From positions 117,541 through 181,540 of the forward strand of contig JAKAGV010000011.1 of NCBI GenBank assembly GCA_021815405.1: 64,000 bases of DNA, written 5' to 3'. Made by a program: the position numbers and the translations under genes. The notes beneath the pieces were generated by a model. The model made no database searches. It had not been told where the DNA came from and saw only the letters and a list, made by a program, of their open reading frames with translations. Below, piece by piece: positions 18,121 through 27,457 of the stretch. The DNA is from Bacteroidota bacterium. Lineage in GTDB: Bacteria > Bacteroidota > Ignavibacteria > Ignavibacteriales > Ignavibacteriaceae. Within the stretch, counting starts at the first letter, position 1. Every line of letters begins with the position of its first letter.

Positions 18121-21100
18121 ATGAATGCAAGCAATTCTTCCGGTAAGCAAATCATCGGCGCATGCCTCGGCGCTTCTTCAATTTCATTCGTAAGAATTAA
18201 GGAAGTTGAAAGACAAATCAGAATAGAAAATGTCTTAACAATTCCACATAACGGAGACCCGAGAAAAACTTTTCAAGAAAATCTTTCCTCATTTAATCTT
18301 GATATGTCTCCGGTTGTTGTTACCGGAAGAAAATTCAGGAAGCTTGTAAAGTTTACCGGCATTTCAGAACCTGAAGCAACGGAATATGCATTTACGTTTC
18401 TAAACAAAAATCATGAAGATTATTCGGCGATAGCATCTTTAGGCGGTGAGACTTTTATAGTTTATACATTAGATGATGAAGGAAAGATTTCAAATGTAAT
18501 TACAAAGAATCAGTGTGCTTCCGGAACGGGCGAATTTTTTCTCCAGCAGATAAAAAGAATGGATCTCGAAATCGATGAAGTTGTAGAAATGACAAAAGAT
18601 GCCGAACCATTCAAAGTGTCGGGCAGATGTTCGGTGTTCTGCAAATCTGATTGCACCCATGCATTGAATAAGGGAATTCAAAAAGCTGAAGTTGCTGCGG
18701 GATTATCTTTAATGATGGCTGAGAAGGTTGAAGAGCTTCTAAAAAAAATTAAACCCGGCAAAGTAATGATTATCGGCGGCGTAACTAAGAATTCGGCGGT
18801 AATAAATTTTTTAAAGAATTCCATAAATCACGGAACTGAAATTTACATTCCACCGGAAGCCGGTTACTTTGAAGCCCTTGGAGCCGCCATTTACGGGCTT
18901 AAAAGAGAAGTGAATGAAATTGAAAATCATAAAGATATTTTTCATTCCGGAAACAGCTCGTTTGTCTTTCATCAGCCGTTAAGAAATTTTTCTGGTAATG
19001 TTCAGTTTAAATCGATGGAAAGAGGCAAAGCCGAAGACGGCGACGTTTGCATTCTCGGACTTGATGTCGGCTCCACAACAACTAAAGCAGTAGTATTAAG
19101 AAAATCTGATAATAAAATTCTGGGTTCGGTTTATCTTTATACTCACGGTAATCCGGTTGAAGCTTCCAAAAAATGTTATTCGGAATTACTGAGGCAAATT
19201 CCGGAGAAAATAAAAATTATTGGAGTAGGCACTACCGGTTCCGGCAGGCAGATTGCAGGTCTGCATGCTTTAACTGAAGGCGTAATAAATGAAATTGTAG
19301 CTCACGCTGCGGCTGCTGTTTTTTTTGATTCCGAAGTTGATACTATTTTTGAAATCGGCGGACAGGATGCAAAGTACACTTACATTGTAAACAAGGTTCC
19401 GGCTGATTATGCGATGAATGAAGCTTGCTCTGCAGGCACCGGTTCCTTTATTGAAGAGTCTGCATACGAATCTCTCGGTATAAAAGTAACCGACATTGAA
19501 CCGATTGCAATGATGGGTGAGATGCCTCCAAACTTTAGCGATCAGTGTTCTGCCTTTATAAGCTCCGACATTAAAACTGCGCAGCAGGAAAATATTGCAA
19601 AGGATGATATTGTTGCCGGTCTTGTTTATTCAATCTGTATGAACTATGTAAACCGTGTAAAGGGAAACAGACCGGTAGGTAGAAAGATTTTTATGCAAGG
19701 CGGAGTTTGCTATAACAAAGCCATACCGATTGCTATGGCAGCGTTAACCGGAAAGGAAATTATAGTTCCGCCGGAACCTGGCTTGATGGGCGCTTTTGGA
19801 GTTGCCCTTGAAATAAAAGAGAAAATTGATCTCGGCTTGATGAAACCCGGTGAATATTCTCTGAAGCAGTTGTCGGAGAGGGAAGTAAGTTATAGAAACC
19901 CTTTCATCTGCTACGGCGGAAAAGAAAAATGCGACCTTGCTTGTTCAATAAATCTTATAAAAGTTGAAGGGAAGACTTATCCTTTCGGAGGCGCTTGCAA
20001 TAAATATTATAACGTAATCAATAGAACAAAAGTTGAAGCAGAAAAATTTGATTTTGTTCAACGGCGGCAGAACCTGATGTTTGGGAAGTATGCACTGAAA
20101 GCGGAACTGCCTGCCGACGCAAAAACTATCGGTATAAATCAATCATTCCATACGCACACAATTTTCCCTTTATATTATAATTTCTTTACAAGTCTTGGAT
20201 TCAAAGTAATTCTATCGGATGCAGTTGATGAAAACGGTTTGGAGCGCGAGACAACTTCATTCTGTTATCCCGCGCAGTTATCACTGGGATTGTTCTCGGA
20301 TTTAATTCAAAAAAATCCGGATTATTATTTCATGCCTGAAATATATGAAATGTATGTTGAGAATCCCGGTAAAGATGGTCATCATAGAATAGACACAAAC
20401 AGCACTTGCGTTTTTGTAAGCGGTGAAACATTTTATTTAAAACAAACTTTCAAAGATTTGTTATCAGGTAAAAGAGTCATTACTCCGGATTTCAATTTTG
20501 CAAATGGATTTGATAAAGAGGAGAACAAATTCATCGAAGCTGCAATGCAAATGGGGATTGCAGATGAAGGAAAAATTAAATCGGCATTTCATCATGCCTT
20601 AAAAATGCAGGAAGAATTTCAGAAAGAACTTTTTGAAATGGGCGAAGAGTTCTTAAAATTCTTAAAGCAAAATCCTGAAGAGATGGCGATTGTATTGGTT
20701 GGCAGACCTTATAATGCTTTTACGGAAATTGCCAATAAAGGTATTCCAAAAAAGTTTGCTTCACGCGGAGTTTACGTCATTCCATTCGATATGTTTGATT
20801 ACCGCGGTCAAGTTGTAGATGATAATCAATACTGGGAAGGCGGAAAGAAGATATTAAAAGTCGCTCGCATTATTAAAGAGAATCCACAGTTGTTTGCTAC
20901 CTATATTTCAAACTTTTCATGCGGTCCGGATTCTATGCTTCTAACTACTTTCCGTTCGATAATGGGAACCAAGCCGTCTTTAACACTTGAGCTTGATGGG
21001 CACACTGCCGATGCCGGCATCAATACAAGAATAGATGCTGCTCTCGATATCATTAAAAATTATAAAAGAGTTCAAGATAAAATTAAAGATCCTGATTTTA

Positions 21101-22467
21101 GCGATTTTATTCCGGCAAAAATTATTTTCGATTCGGCTCAAGGATATTTTATAACATCCGGCGGAGAGAAGCTGCCTCTGTCCGATCCTCAGATTGATAT
21201 CTTAATCCCTTCGATGGGAGATTTGGCGGCGCCGATGTTTGCTGCCGGATTGAGAAGCCAGGGATTTAATGCTATACCGATGCCGGAAGGTAATTCGGAT
21301 ATTTTGAAGCTTGGCAGATCTGTTGCAACCGGAAAAGAATGCTTACCGCTGCTCCTTTGTGCAGGCTCTTTGCTTGATTATATTGAAAATAAATGGGATG
21401 GTAAACAGTACATTGCTTTCTTCATTGTTCAGGGAGGAGGCAACTGCAGACTTGGACAATATCCCGTTTTCCTGCGTCAAATTATCAAGAGAAAAAGACT
21501 AAAGAATGTCGCTACTTTAATTTTGATGAACGATGATGGCTTTGCCGGCTTAGGTCCAAACTTTGCATTGAGAGCTATTCAAACCATTTTCATAAGTGAT
21601 GTTCTTGATGATATCCGTTCAGGAATTATGGCGCATGCCGAGAATCTGGATGAAGGATTGAAAATATTTTATGAGGAATACAGCAAGCTCAACCTGCTGA
21701 TTGAAAAAGAACCTGCAAAAATTTATAAGTCATTAAAAACATTTTCAAAAATTATAAAGGAAAAAGTACCGGAATCTGTTCCAATCGAGCATGCAAAATA
21801 CATTGCGCTTTGCGGCGAGATTTATGTAAGACGCGACCACTTCTCCCACAAATGGCTCAACAAACATTTCGCAAAGAAAGGATTTATTCTTAAAGATTCT
21901 TATATAAGCGAATGGATTTATTACATTGATTATCTTGTAAAGAAAAAGCTTCTTGAGCCGGATGCGTCTTTCAAGAAAAAGCTCGAAAGGATTATCAGAG
22001 TCTTTTATATGAGGATTGCCGAATTCAAGATTAAAAAAATCTTAGCGAAGACAGGCTATTATAAATTTTCATTTACAAAAGTTGATACCTTGTTGAAAAG
22101 AAGCTCTCATATTATACCGCTTGAATATAAAGGAGAACCAGGAATAACGCTTGGAGTTGCGCTTCACGAAACGATAGATAAATATTGCGGCGTTATAAAT
22201 CTCGGTCCGTTTGGATGCATGCCTACACGGCTTACAGAATCACTTGCGGCGCCGGAAATGAAAATAGAAAATAAAATTTATGCCGAAAGATTAGCTGACA
22301 AAAATTATAAACTGCCTGAAATTTATAACGGTAAGATGAACATTCCTTTTCTTACAATCGAAACAGACGGTAATGTTTATCCGCAGGTAATAGAAGCACG
22401 GCTTGAAACCTTTGCAATGCAGGCTGAACGTATTGCACAATTAATGGAAACTAATCTTAAAGATTAA
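18121..22467 (+). CDS. 2-Hydroxyacyl-CoA dehydratase activase / dehydratase-like fusion protein (BadF/BadG-DUF2229 type)
   Basis: A 1448-residue fusion. It has two consecutive ASKHA ATPase modules of the HgdC/BadF type (about 10-265 and 309-580), then DUF2229 (about 670-870), then a region related to dehydratase subunits. Both ATPase modules keep the cluster cysteines: CASGTG plus GRCSVFCKSD in the first, CSAGTG plus DQCSAFISSD in the second. The second has a canonical phosphate loop, GLDVGSTTTKAVV. The first is altered (GACLGASSISFV). Relatives use ATP hydrolysis to drive low-potential electron transfer through iron-sulfur clusters in anaerobes. The substrate is unknown. It stands alone with no separate dehydratase genes, and the ribosome site is weak. 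Confidence 0.9.
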   Translation: MNASNSSGKQIIGACLGASSISFVRIKEVERQIRIENVLTIPHNGDPRKTFQENLSSFNLDMSPVVVTGRKFRKLVKFTGISEPEATEYAFTFLNKNHEDYSAIASLGGETFIVYTLDDEGKISNVITKNQCASGTGEFFLQQIKRMDLEIDEVVEMTKDAEPFKVSGRCSVFCKSDCTHALNKGIQKAEVAAGLSLMMAEKVEELLKKIKPGKVMIIGGVTKNSAVINFLKNSINHGTEIYIPPEAGYFEALGAAIYGLKREVNEIENHKDIFHSGNSSFVFHQPLRNFSGNVQFKSMERGKAEDGDVCILGLDVGSTTTKAVVLRKSDNKILGSVYLYTHGNPVEASKKCYSELLRQIPEKIKIIGVGTTGSGRQIAGLHALTEGVINEIVAHAAAAVFFDSEVDTIFEIGGQDAKYTYIVNKVPADYAMNEACSAGTGSFIEESAYESLGIKVTDIEPIAMMGEMPPNFSDQCSAFISSDIKTAQQENIAKDDIVAGLVYSICMNYVNRVKGNRPVGRKIFMQGGVCYNKAIPIAMAALTGKEIIVPPEPGLMGAFGVALEIKEKIDLGLMKPGEYSLKQLSEREVSYRNPFICYGGKEKCDLACSINLIKVEGKTYPFGGACNKYYNVINRTKVEAEKFDFVQRRQNLMFGKYALKAELPADAKTIGINQSFHTHTIFPLYYNFFTSLGFKVILSDAVDENGLERETTSFCYPAQLSLGLFSDLIQKNPDYYFMPEIYEMYVENPGKDGHHRIDTNSTCVFVSGETFYLKQTFKDLLSGKRVITPDFNFANGFDKEENKFIEAAMQMGIADEGKIKSAFHHALKMQEEFQKELFEMGEEFLKFLKQNPEEMAIVLVGRPYNAFTEIANKGIPKKFASRGVYVIPFDMFDYRGQVVDDNQYWEGGKKILKVARIIKENPQLFATYISNFSCGPDSMLLTTFRSIMGTKPSLTLELDGHTADAGINTRIDAALDIIKNYKRVQDKIKDPDFSDFIPAKIIFDSAQGYFITSGGEKLPLSDPQIDILIPSMGDLAAPMFAAGLRSQGFNAIPMPEGNSDILKLGRSVATGKECLPLLLCAGSLLDYIENKWDGKQYIAFFIVQGGGNCRLGQYPVFLRQIIKRKRLKNVATLILMNDDGFAGLGPNFALRAIQTIFISDVLDDIRSGIMAHAENLDEGLKIFYEEYSKLNLLIEKEPAKIYKSLKTFSKIIKEKVPESVPIEHAKYIALCGEIYVRRDHFSHKWLNKHFAKKGFILKDSYISEWIYYIDYLVKKKLLEPDASFKKKLERIIRVFYMRIAEFKIKKILAKTGYYKFSFTKVDTLLKRSSHIIPLEYKGEPGITLGVALHETIDKYCGVINLGPFGCMPTRLTESLAAPEMKIENKIYAERLADKNYKLPEIYNGKMNIPFLTIETDGNVYPQVIEARLETFAMQAERIAQLMETNLKD

Positions 22468-22513
22468 CAGAGAGATCAGCTTTCGTATTGAATTTATGTG
22501 TATTGTAATTAAG

Positions 22514-23431
22514 TCATTTTTTTTTGGCATTGCGTTTCAAAAATGAACCTGATTGAAGTTCCTCAAATGCCTTTCTCAATTCCTCTTGAGTGTTCATTAC
22601 AATTGGACCGTACCATGCGACCGGCTCTTTAAATGGTCTGCCGGATATTAAAAGAAACCTGATACCTTCTTCACCGGCTTGCACGGTTACTTCATCGCCG
22701 CTGTCAAAAAGAATAAGAGAGCGGTTGTCAGCTTCAACCGGAGGAGTTGTATCCATCCAGCCGACGCTTTCTGTCGGTACCGAAAGCGGACCAGAAGCAT
22801 TACAGAATTTTCCGGAGCCTTCAAACACATAAGCGAATGCATTATTCCTTGTATCAACAGATAAAGATTTTTTCTTGCCTGCAGGAACCATTACATCTAT
22901 GTAAATTGGATTGGCAGCAATACCTTCAACTGGACCTTTCTTTCCCCAAAAATTTCCGCAGACAATTCTAACTTTTGTTCCGTCATCGTCTATAATTTCT
23001 GGGATGTCAGGTGATTTAATTTCCTGGTAGCGCGGAGAAGTCATCTTTAATGCTGCGGGAAGATTTGCCCACAACTGGAAGCCGTGCATTCTTCCAACAG
23101 TATCTCCCTTCGGCATTTCTTGATGAATTATTCCGCTGCCTGCAGTCATCCATTGAATATCGCCGGATGAGATAACGCCTTTGTTGCCCATGCTGTCGCC
23201 GTGCTCAACTCTTCCTGCAAGCACGTAAGTTATAGTTTCAATTCCTCGGTGAGGATGCCACGGAAAGCCCGCAAGATAATCTTCTGGATTTTCATTTCTA
23301 AAATCGTCCAAAAGAAGAAACGGATCAGTTTCCGAAGGATCACCAAATCCAACAGCGCGGCGAAGGCTTACTCCGGCACCTTCAATTGTTGGCTTTGCCT
23401 TTATTATCTTTTTAACCGGACGAAGCGACAT
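22514..23431 (-). CDS. Pirin family protein
   Basis: A 305-residue bicupin pirin. The N-terminal cupin keeps the metal ligands WHPHRG (two His, about 58-63) and IIHQEMP (His and Glu, about 102-106). The motifs ETITYVLAGRVEHGDS and GDIQWMTAGSG are typical. The C-terminal cupin lacks metal ligands, as usual. Some pirins act as quercetin dioxygenases or redox sensors, and the role here is not defined. The start has an excellent AAGGAGG site. It is convergent with the activase fusion gene (46 nt apart) and divergent from the second ABC exporter. Confidence 0.93.
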   Translation of the reverse strand: MSLRPVKKIIKAKPTIEGAGVSLRRAVGFGDPSETDPFLLLDDFRNENPEDYLAGFPWHPHRGIETITYVLAGRVEHGDSMGNKGVISSGDIQWMTAGSGIIHQEMPKGDTVGRMHGFQLWANLPAALKMTSPRYQEIKSPDIPEIIDDDGTKVRIVCGNFWGKKGPVEGIAANPIYIDVMVPAGKKKSLSVDTRNNAFAYVFEGSGKFCNASGPLSVPTESVGWMDTTPPVEADNRSLILFDSGDEVTVQAGEEGIRFLLISGRPFKEPVAWYGPIVMNTQEELRKAFEELQSGSFLKRNAKKK

Positions 23432-23648
23432 AATAACCTCCTTTGATAATAAGTTTAAATTTCTTTCATTTAATTTCTGAATAGAAGTTACTCAGCATTA
23501 CGAAATCAATTTGTGTTTTTCAATATAATTGAATTTTTAATCTTTATAATAAACACGGATTAGGTTGAGATTTATAACCGAATTCAATTTTAAATATTGC
23601 TGTTGAATGTTGTTATGGCAGGCAATTTGTTTGGAAAACAATCTTTCG

Positions 23649-23704
23649 GATAAGTTAAGAACTTATCAATGAATTTCTAAGCTAATTTGTAATTTATTGA
23701 TAAG
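23649..23704. promoter_or_regulatory. GATAAG palindromes, candidate operator
   Basis: GATAAGTT-AAG-AACTTATC is a perfect 8-bp inverted repeat. Its right half extends to CTTATCAAT, which is repeated in inverted form as ATTGATAAG at 23696-23704. Three related half-sites in 56 bp, upstream of an exporter operon, suggest binding by a dimeric repressor or activator. None is encoded nearby. Confidence 0.4.
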
Positions 23705-23751
23705 CTTAAAATAAATTGGATGTCGAACAAGCAATAATTATTTATTTTCCT

Positions 23752-23784
23752 AAAGATGTCATTCCTTAAAGGAATGATATCTTT
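23752..23784. repeat. 33-bp near-perfect palindrome
   Basis: AAAGATGTCATTCCTT and AAGGAATGATATCTTT flank a single central A, pairing at 15 of 16 positions. No T-tract follows. It may be an operator or a dispersed intergenic palindrome of the CATTCC type that also appears near 1.4 kb. Confidence 0.6.
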
Positions 23785-23937
23785 ACATTCTACGTTTATT
23801 TTAGAATTTATCTTACGCTGTAATTCCTAAGTTATTGGAATGCATCCATGCGCTTTCTTTACCGGTATAATAACGTACTTCACCGATTAAAATTTAGAAG
23901 GTGTAACGCTTTTGGTTATTTTTGTCAATCGAAAAGT

Positions 23938-25704
23938 ATGTTTAATAATACGAAGAATATGACAAAACGAAAATTTATTGGTAATAAGGATAAGCCTAAT
24001 CTGTTTGCCTTACTGAAGCCTTATTCGGGAATGACAATAATGCTTATATTGTTTGCCCTGCTCGGCAACGGTGCAAACCTTATAATTCCCAAAATAATTT
24101 CCTATGGTATTGATTCCTTCACTGCCGGTAATTTTGCATTCAAGACGGTAGCAGTAGAATTTCTTGCCGCATCAATCGGAATATTTATTTTTACTTATCT
24201 GCAGAGCATTATACAAACATTTACATCAGAACGCGTTGCTCTAGATCTTCGAGAAAAACTTTCCGATAAAATTTCCAAGCAAAGCTATGATTTTGTTCAG
24301 GAAGCTAATCCTTCCAAGCTTCTTACAAATTTAACCTCGGATATTGATTCCGTTAAAATGTTTGTGTCGCAGGCAGTAGCTTCAATTGTATCTTCCTTAT
24401 TTGTAATTTTAGGAACCACCGTACTGTTATTAACAATTGATTGGAAGCTTGCATTAGTTGTAATTGCGATAATACCTATCATAGGAGGTACTTTTTTTAT
24501 CGTCTTAAAAAAAGTTAGAAAGCTTTTTAAGAAAGCCCGCGAAGTAATCGACAGACTAAACAAAGTAATTAACGAAAGCATACTCGGTGCGGCAATAATT
24601 CGCATAATTAATTCCCAGCAGATAGAGTACATCAAATTTCTCGAATCAAGTACGGAAGCAAAAAGACTCGGCATTTCGATTGTTAAAATGTTTGCAGTCT
24701 TAATACCGGTAATTATGTTTACTTCAAACCTTGCTTTAATAGCTGTGCTTGCTTTAGGCGGTCATTTTGTAATTATGGGAAGCATGACACTCGGAAATTT
24801 TGCGGCGTTCAACAGCTATATTTCAATTCTTGTATTTCCGATTATCATTATCGGATTTATGAGCAACATTATTGCACAGGCTTCCGTTTCATACCAGAGG
24901 ATTGAGCGTATTCTAAATTCTCAGGATAAAATGGAAACAAGTATAATCGAAGAAACATTAAACGGCAATATCAAATTAGAAAATGTTAGCGTTCTTTATA
25001 ATGATAAGCCCGTACTGAAAGATATTTCAATTGAAATTGAAGGCGGTACTCGGACTGCAATTATAGGTCCGACTGCTGCGGGCAAAACCCAACTGCTGTA
25101 TCTTTTAACCGGACTCATAAAACCAAACTCTGGTGTGGTAAAGTTCGACGGAAGGAATATTAATGAATACGTTAAGCAGTCTTTTCATAAACAGATCGGC
25201 ATTGTATTCCAGGACAGCATATTTTTCAATATAAGCTTGAAAGAAAACATTGCATTTAATAATTCTGTTTCGAACGAAGCGATTGAAAGAGCAGTTGAGA
25301 CTGCTGAGCTGGAAGATTTCATCAACACGCTGCCGGATAAACTTGATACAATAGTTTCCGAAAGAGGTACAAGCCTTTCAGGCGGGCAGAAACAGCGCAT
25401 TATGCTGGCACGTGCCTTAACTCTTGAACCAAAGATTTTACTACTCGATGATTTTACTGCACGCGTTGATTATCAGACAGAACAGAAAATAATATCAAAT
25501 GTTATGAACAATTATAAAGGGATTACTTTAATTTCAATTACCCAGAAGATTGCGCCGGTAGAAAATTTCGACCAGATTATACTTCTTATGGAAGGTGAAG
25601 TTATCGATTCAGGCAAACACGAAAAGCTGCTGGAAGAATGTCCGGAATATATTCAGATTTATAATTCTCAAAGAAGTACGAGTCACTATGAATTACAATC
25701 TTAA
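23938..25704 (+). CDS. ABC exporter half-transporter with degenerate ATP site (partner of the next gene)
   Basis: A half-transporter with an exporter membrane domain followed by a nucleotide-binding domain. Walker A is GPTAAGKTQ (about 377), signature canonical LSGGQKQR (about 479), and Walker B LLLDDFTARVD, with Asp for the catalytic Glu (about 502). The H-loop His is replaced by Gln (ISITQKIAP, about 534), so its own ATP site is inactive. The next gene shows the complementary pattern. The frame stays open to an ATG at 23848, but the extra residues are Cys/Arg-rich and unlike the family. ATGs at 23938 or 23959 give the usual N-terminus. The 3' end overlaps the next gene by 17 nt. The substrate is unknown. 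Confidence 0.88.
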   Translation: MFNNTKNMTKRKFIGNKDKPNLFALLKPYSGMTIMLILFALLGNGANLIIPKIISYGIDSFTAGNFAFKTVAVEFLAASIGIFIFTYLQSIIQTFTSERVALDLREKLSDKISKQSYDFVQEANPSKLLTNLTSDIDSVKMFVSQAVASIVSSLFVILGTTVLLLTIDWKLALVVIAIIPIIGGTFFIVLKKVRKLFKKAREVIDRLNKVINESILGAAIIRIINSQQIEYIKFLESSTEAKRLGISIVKMFAVLIPVIMFTSNLALIAVLALGGHFVIMGSMTLGNFAAFNSYISILVFPIIIIGFMSNIIAQASVSYQRIERILNSQDKMETSIIEETLNGNIKLENVSVLYNDKPVLKDISIEIEGGTRTAIIGPTAAGKTQLLYLLTGLIKPNSGVVKFDGRNINEYVKQSFHKQIGIVFQDSIFFNISLKENIAFNNSVSNEAIERAVETAELEDFINTLPDKLDTIVSERGTSLSGGQKQRIMLARALTLEPKILLLDDFTARVDYQTEQKIISNVMNNYKGITLISITQKIAPVENFDQIILLMEGEVIDSGKHEKLLEECPEYIQIYNSQRSTSHYELQS

Positions 25705-27457
25705 TTCATTAATTGAAACCAGAGAAAAGAAGAAGTCCGCTGCAAAGGCTTTGAAAAACCTGCTCAAATATGCGACGGACGATAAAAAGATTCTTATTCT
25801 TTCTTCAGTCTTCATGATTGTTTCGGCTGTATTAATGCTTCTCACTCCATATTTAATAGGATTTACAATTGATAATTATGTACGGACAAAGCTTTTTCAT
25901 GGAGTTCTTGTATTCAGCGGAATACTGCTGGCATTGCAGCTTCTGTCTTTTGTTACTTCGTATTATCAAACTAAGTTTATGGGGACATTCGGGCAGCACA
26001 TGCTTTTTAATTTGCGAAACTTATTATTCGGCAAGCTGCAGGAACTGCCGGTAGACTTTTTCAATCAGAATAAAGCGGGGGATTTAATCTCAAGAATAAA
26101 TAACGATACTGATACTATTAACCAGTTCTTCTCCCAGTCGTTAATGCAGTTTTTACGATCAATACTTACAATGATCGGCTCTGCAATATTTCTGCTTGCA
26201 ATAAATCTGCAGTTAGGAGCCGCAGCACTTTCGCCTGCCCTGTTTATTTTAGCATTTACATATTTTATTTCACCATGGGTAAAAAAGAAAAATGCCCTGA
26301 GCCTGAAAAGTGTAGGTTTGTTAAGCTCAACGGTTCAAGAGAGCCTTAATAATTTTAAAGTGATTGTCGCTTTTAACAGAAGAGATTACTTCAGAGAAAA
26401 GTTTAATAAATCCAATAAAGAAAACTATAACAATGCAGTGTCTGCCGGGCTTGCAAATAATCTTTTAATGCCGGTTTACGGTTTCTTTTCTAACCTCGGT
26501 CAGATGATAGTTCTTATCTTCGGGATTTATCTAATCTCCATCCATGAATTTACGATTGGATTGCTTATTAGTTTTTTTGCTTACATTTATACCTTTTATA
26601 GTCCGCTTAGGCAGCTTGCAACACTTTGGGCAAACTTCCAGATAGCTCTTGCCGGATGGGATAGGATTTTTTTGATAATGAATCTCGAAAATGAAATGCT
26701 TGTAGTTGATGATGCAAGCCTTAACGGCGCAGATTCAACTTCAATTGTTTCTTTTAAGAATGTTTCTTTTTCTTATCCCAACGGCGCTGAGGTTCTGCAT
26801 AATATAAATTTCAATCTTCAAAGAGGGAAGACTTACGCATTTGTTGGACCAACCGGCGGAGGAAAAACTACAACGGCTTCTTTAATTGCAAGGCTGTATG
26901 ATCCGACAAAAGGAATTATTTTTCTCGACGGGAAAGATATTCGGAGTTACTCGCCTGAAGAACGAACTTCTAAAATAGGATTCATTCTGCAGGAGCCGTT
27001 CTTGTTTACCGGTAGCGTTAGAGATAATATTTTGTACGGCAATAATAATTATAAAGATTTTATGAATGCCAAGTTGCATGAAGAGCTTGTCAATTCTGGT
27101 TTGCAAAGTTTAATTGAACGCTTCGAATCCGGATTAGATACAAAAGTGCAGACTACCGGCGATGGAATAAGTCTCGGACAGAAACAATTGATTGCTTTTG
27201 TAAGAACTATACTTCGTAAGCCGGATTTACTTATTCTTGACGAAGCAACAGCAAATATCGATACGGTGACTGAAAAGCTGCTCGAAGATATTTTGCGGAA
27301 GCTTCCATCAACGAGTACAAAGGTTATTATTGCACATCGCTTAAACACAATTGAGAATGCAGATGAAATTTATTTCGTCAATTCAGGTGAGATAACGCCT
27401 GCAGGTTCTTTGGAAGACGCCGTTAACATGCTGATGCACGGAAAAAGAGTTAGTTAA
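25688..27457 (+). CDS. ABC exporter half-transporter with competent ATP site (partner of the previous gene)
   Basis: A 589-residue half-transporter. The membrane domain (about 25-320) is followed by Walker A GPTGGGKTT (about 386), altered signature ISLGQKQ (about 494), Walker B LILDEATANID with catalytic Glu (about 516), and H-loop IAHRLN (about 548). With the previous protein it forms a heterodimer with one active site (this Walker set plus the partner's LSGGQ) and one dead site. The start is inside the previous gene, implying translational coupling. Its stop overlaps the converging histidine kinase gene by 4 nt. This is the second such heterodimer in the window and clearly distinct from the one at 4.4-9 kb. 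Confidence 0.92.
   Translation: MNYNLNSLIETREKKKSAAKALKNLLKYATDDKKILILSSVFMIVSAVLMLLTPYLIGFTIDNYVRTKLFHGVLVFSGILLALQLLSFVTSYYQTKFMGTFGQHMLFNLRNLLFGKLQELPVDFFNQNKAGDLISRINNDTDTINQFFSQSLMQFLRSILTMIGSAIFLLAINLQLGAAALSPALFILAFTYFISPWVKKKNALSLKSVGLLSSTVQESLNNFKVIVAFNRRDYFREKFNKSNKENYNNAVSAGLANNLLMPVYGFFSNLGQMIVLIFGIYLISIHEFTIGLLISFFAYIYTFYSPLRQLATLWANFQIALAGWDRIFLIMNLENEMLVVDDASLNGADSTSIVSFKNVSFSYPNGAEVLHNINFNLQRGKTYAFVGPTGGGKTTTASLIARLYDPTKGIIFLDGKDIRSYSPEERTSKIGFILQEPFLFTGSVRDNILYGNNNYKDFMNAKLHEELVNSGLQSLIERFESGLDTKVQTTGDGISLGQKQLIAFVRTILRKPDLLILDEATANIDTVTEKLLEDILRKLPSTSTKVIIAHRLNTIENADEIYFVNSGEITPAGSLEDAVNMLMHGKRVS

Larger units (their letters stand above)
23447..23937. other. Divergent intergenic region between pirin and ABC exporter genes
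   Basis: About 490 bases with no gene. It contains two palindromic elements listed separately (23649-23704 and 23752-23784) that could be operators for the exporter operon. No TAnnTTTG box at a clear spacing was recognised, and there is no RNA-like structure apart from the palindromes. Confidence 0.5.

Noticed and set aside
23848..23937. A 30-codon N-terminal extension of the ABC exporter gene
   Set aside because: The residues are Arg/Cys-rich and unlike the start of exporter half-transporters. ATGs at 23938 or 23959 give a normal start.
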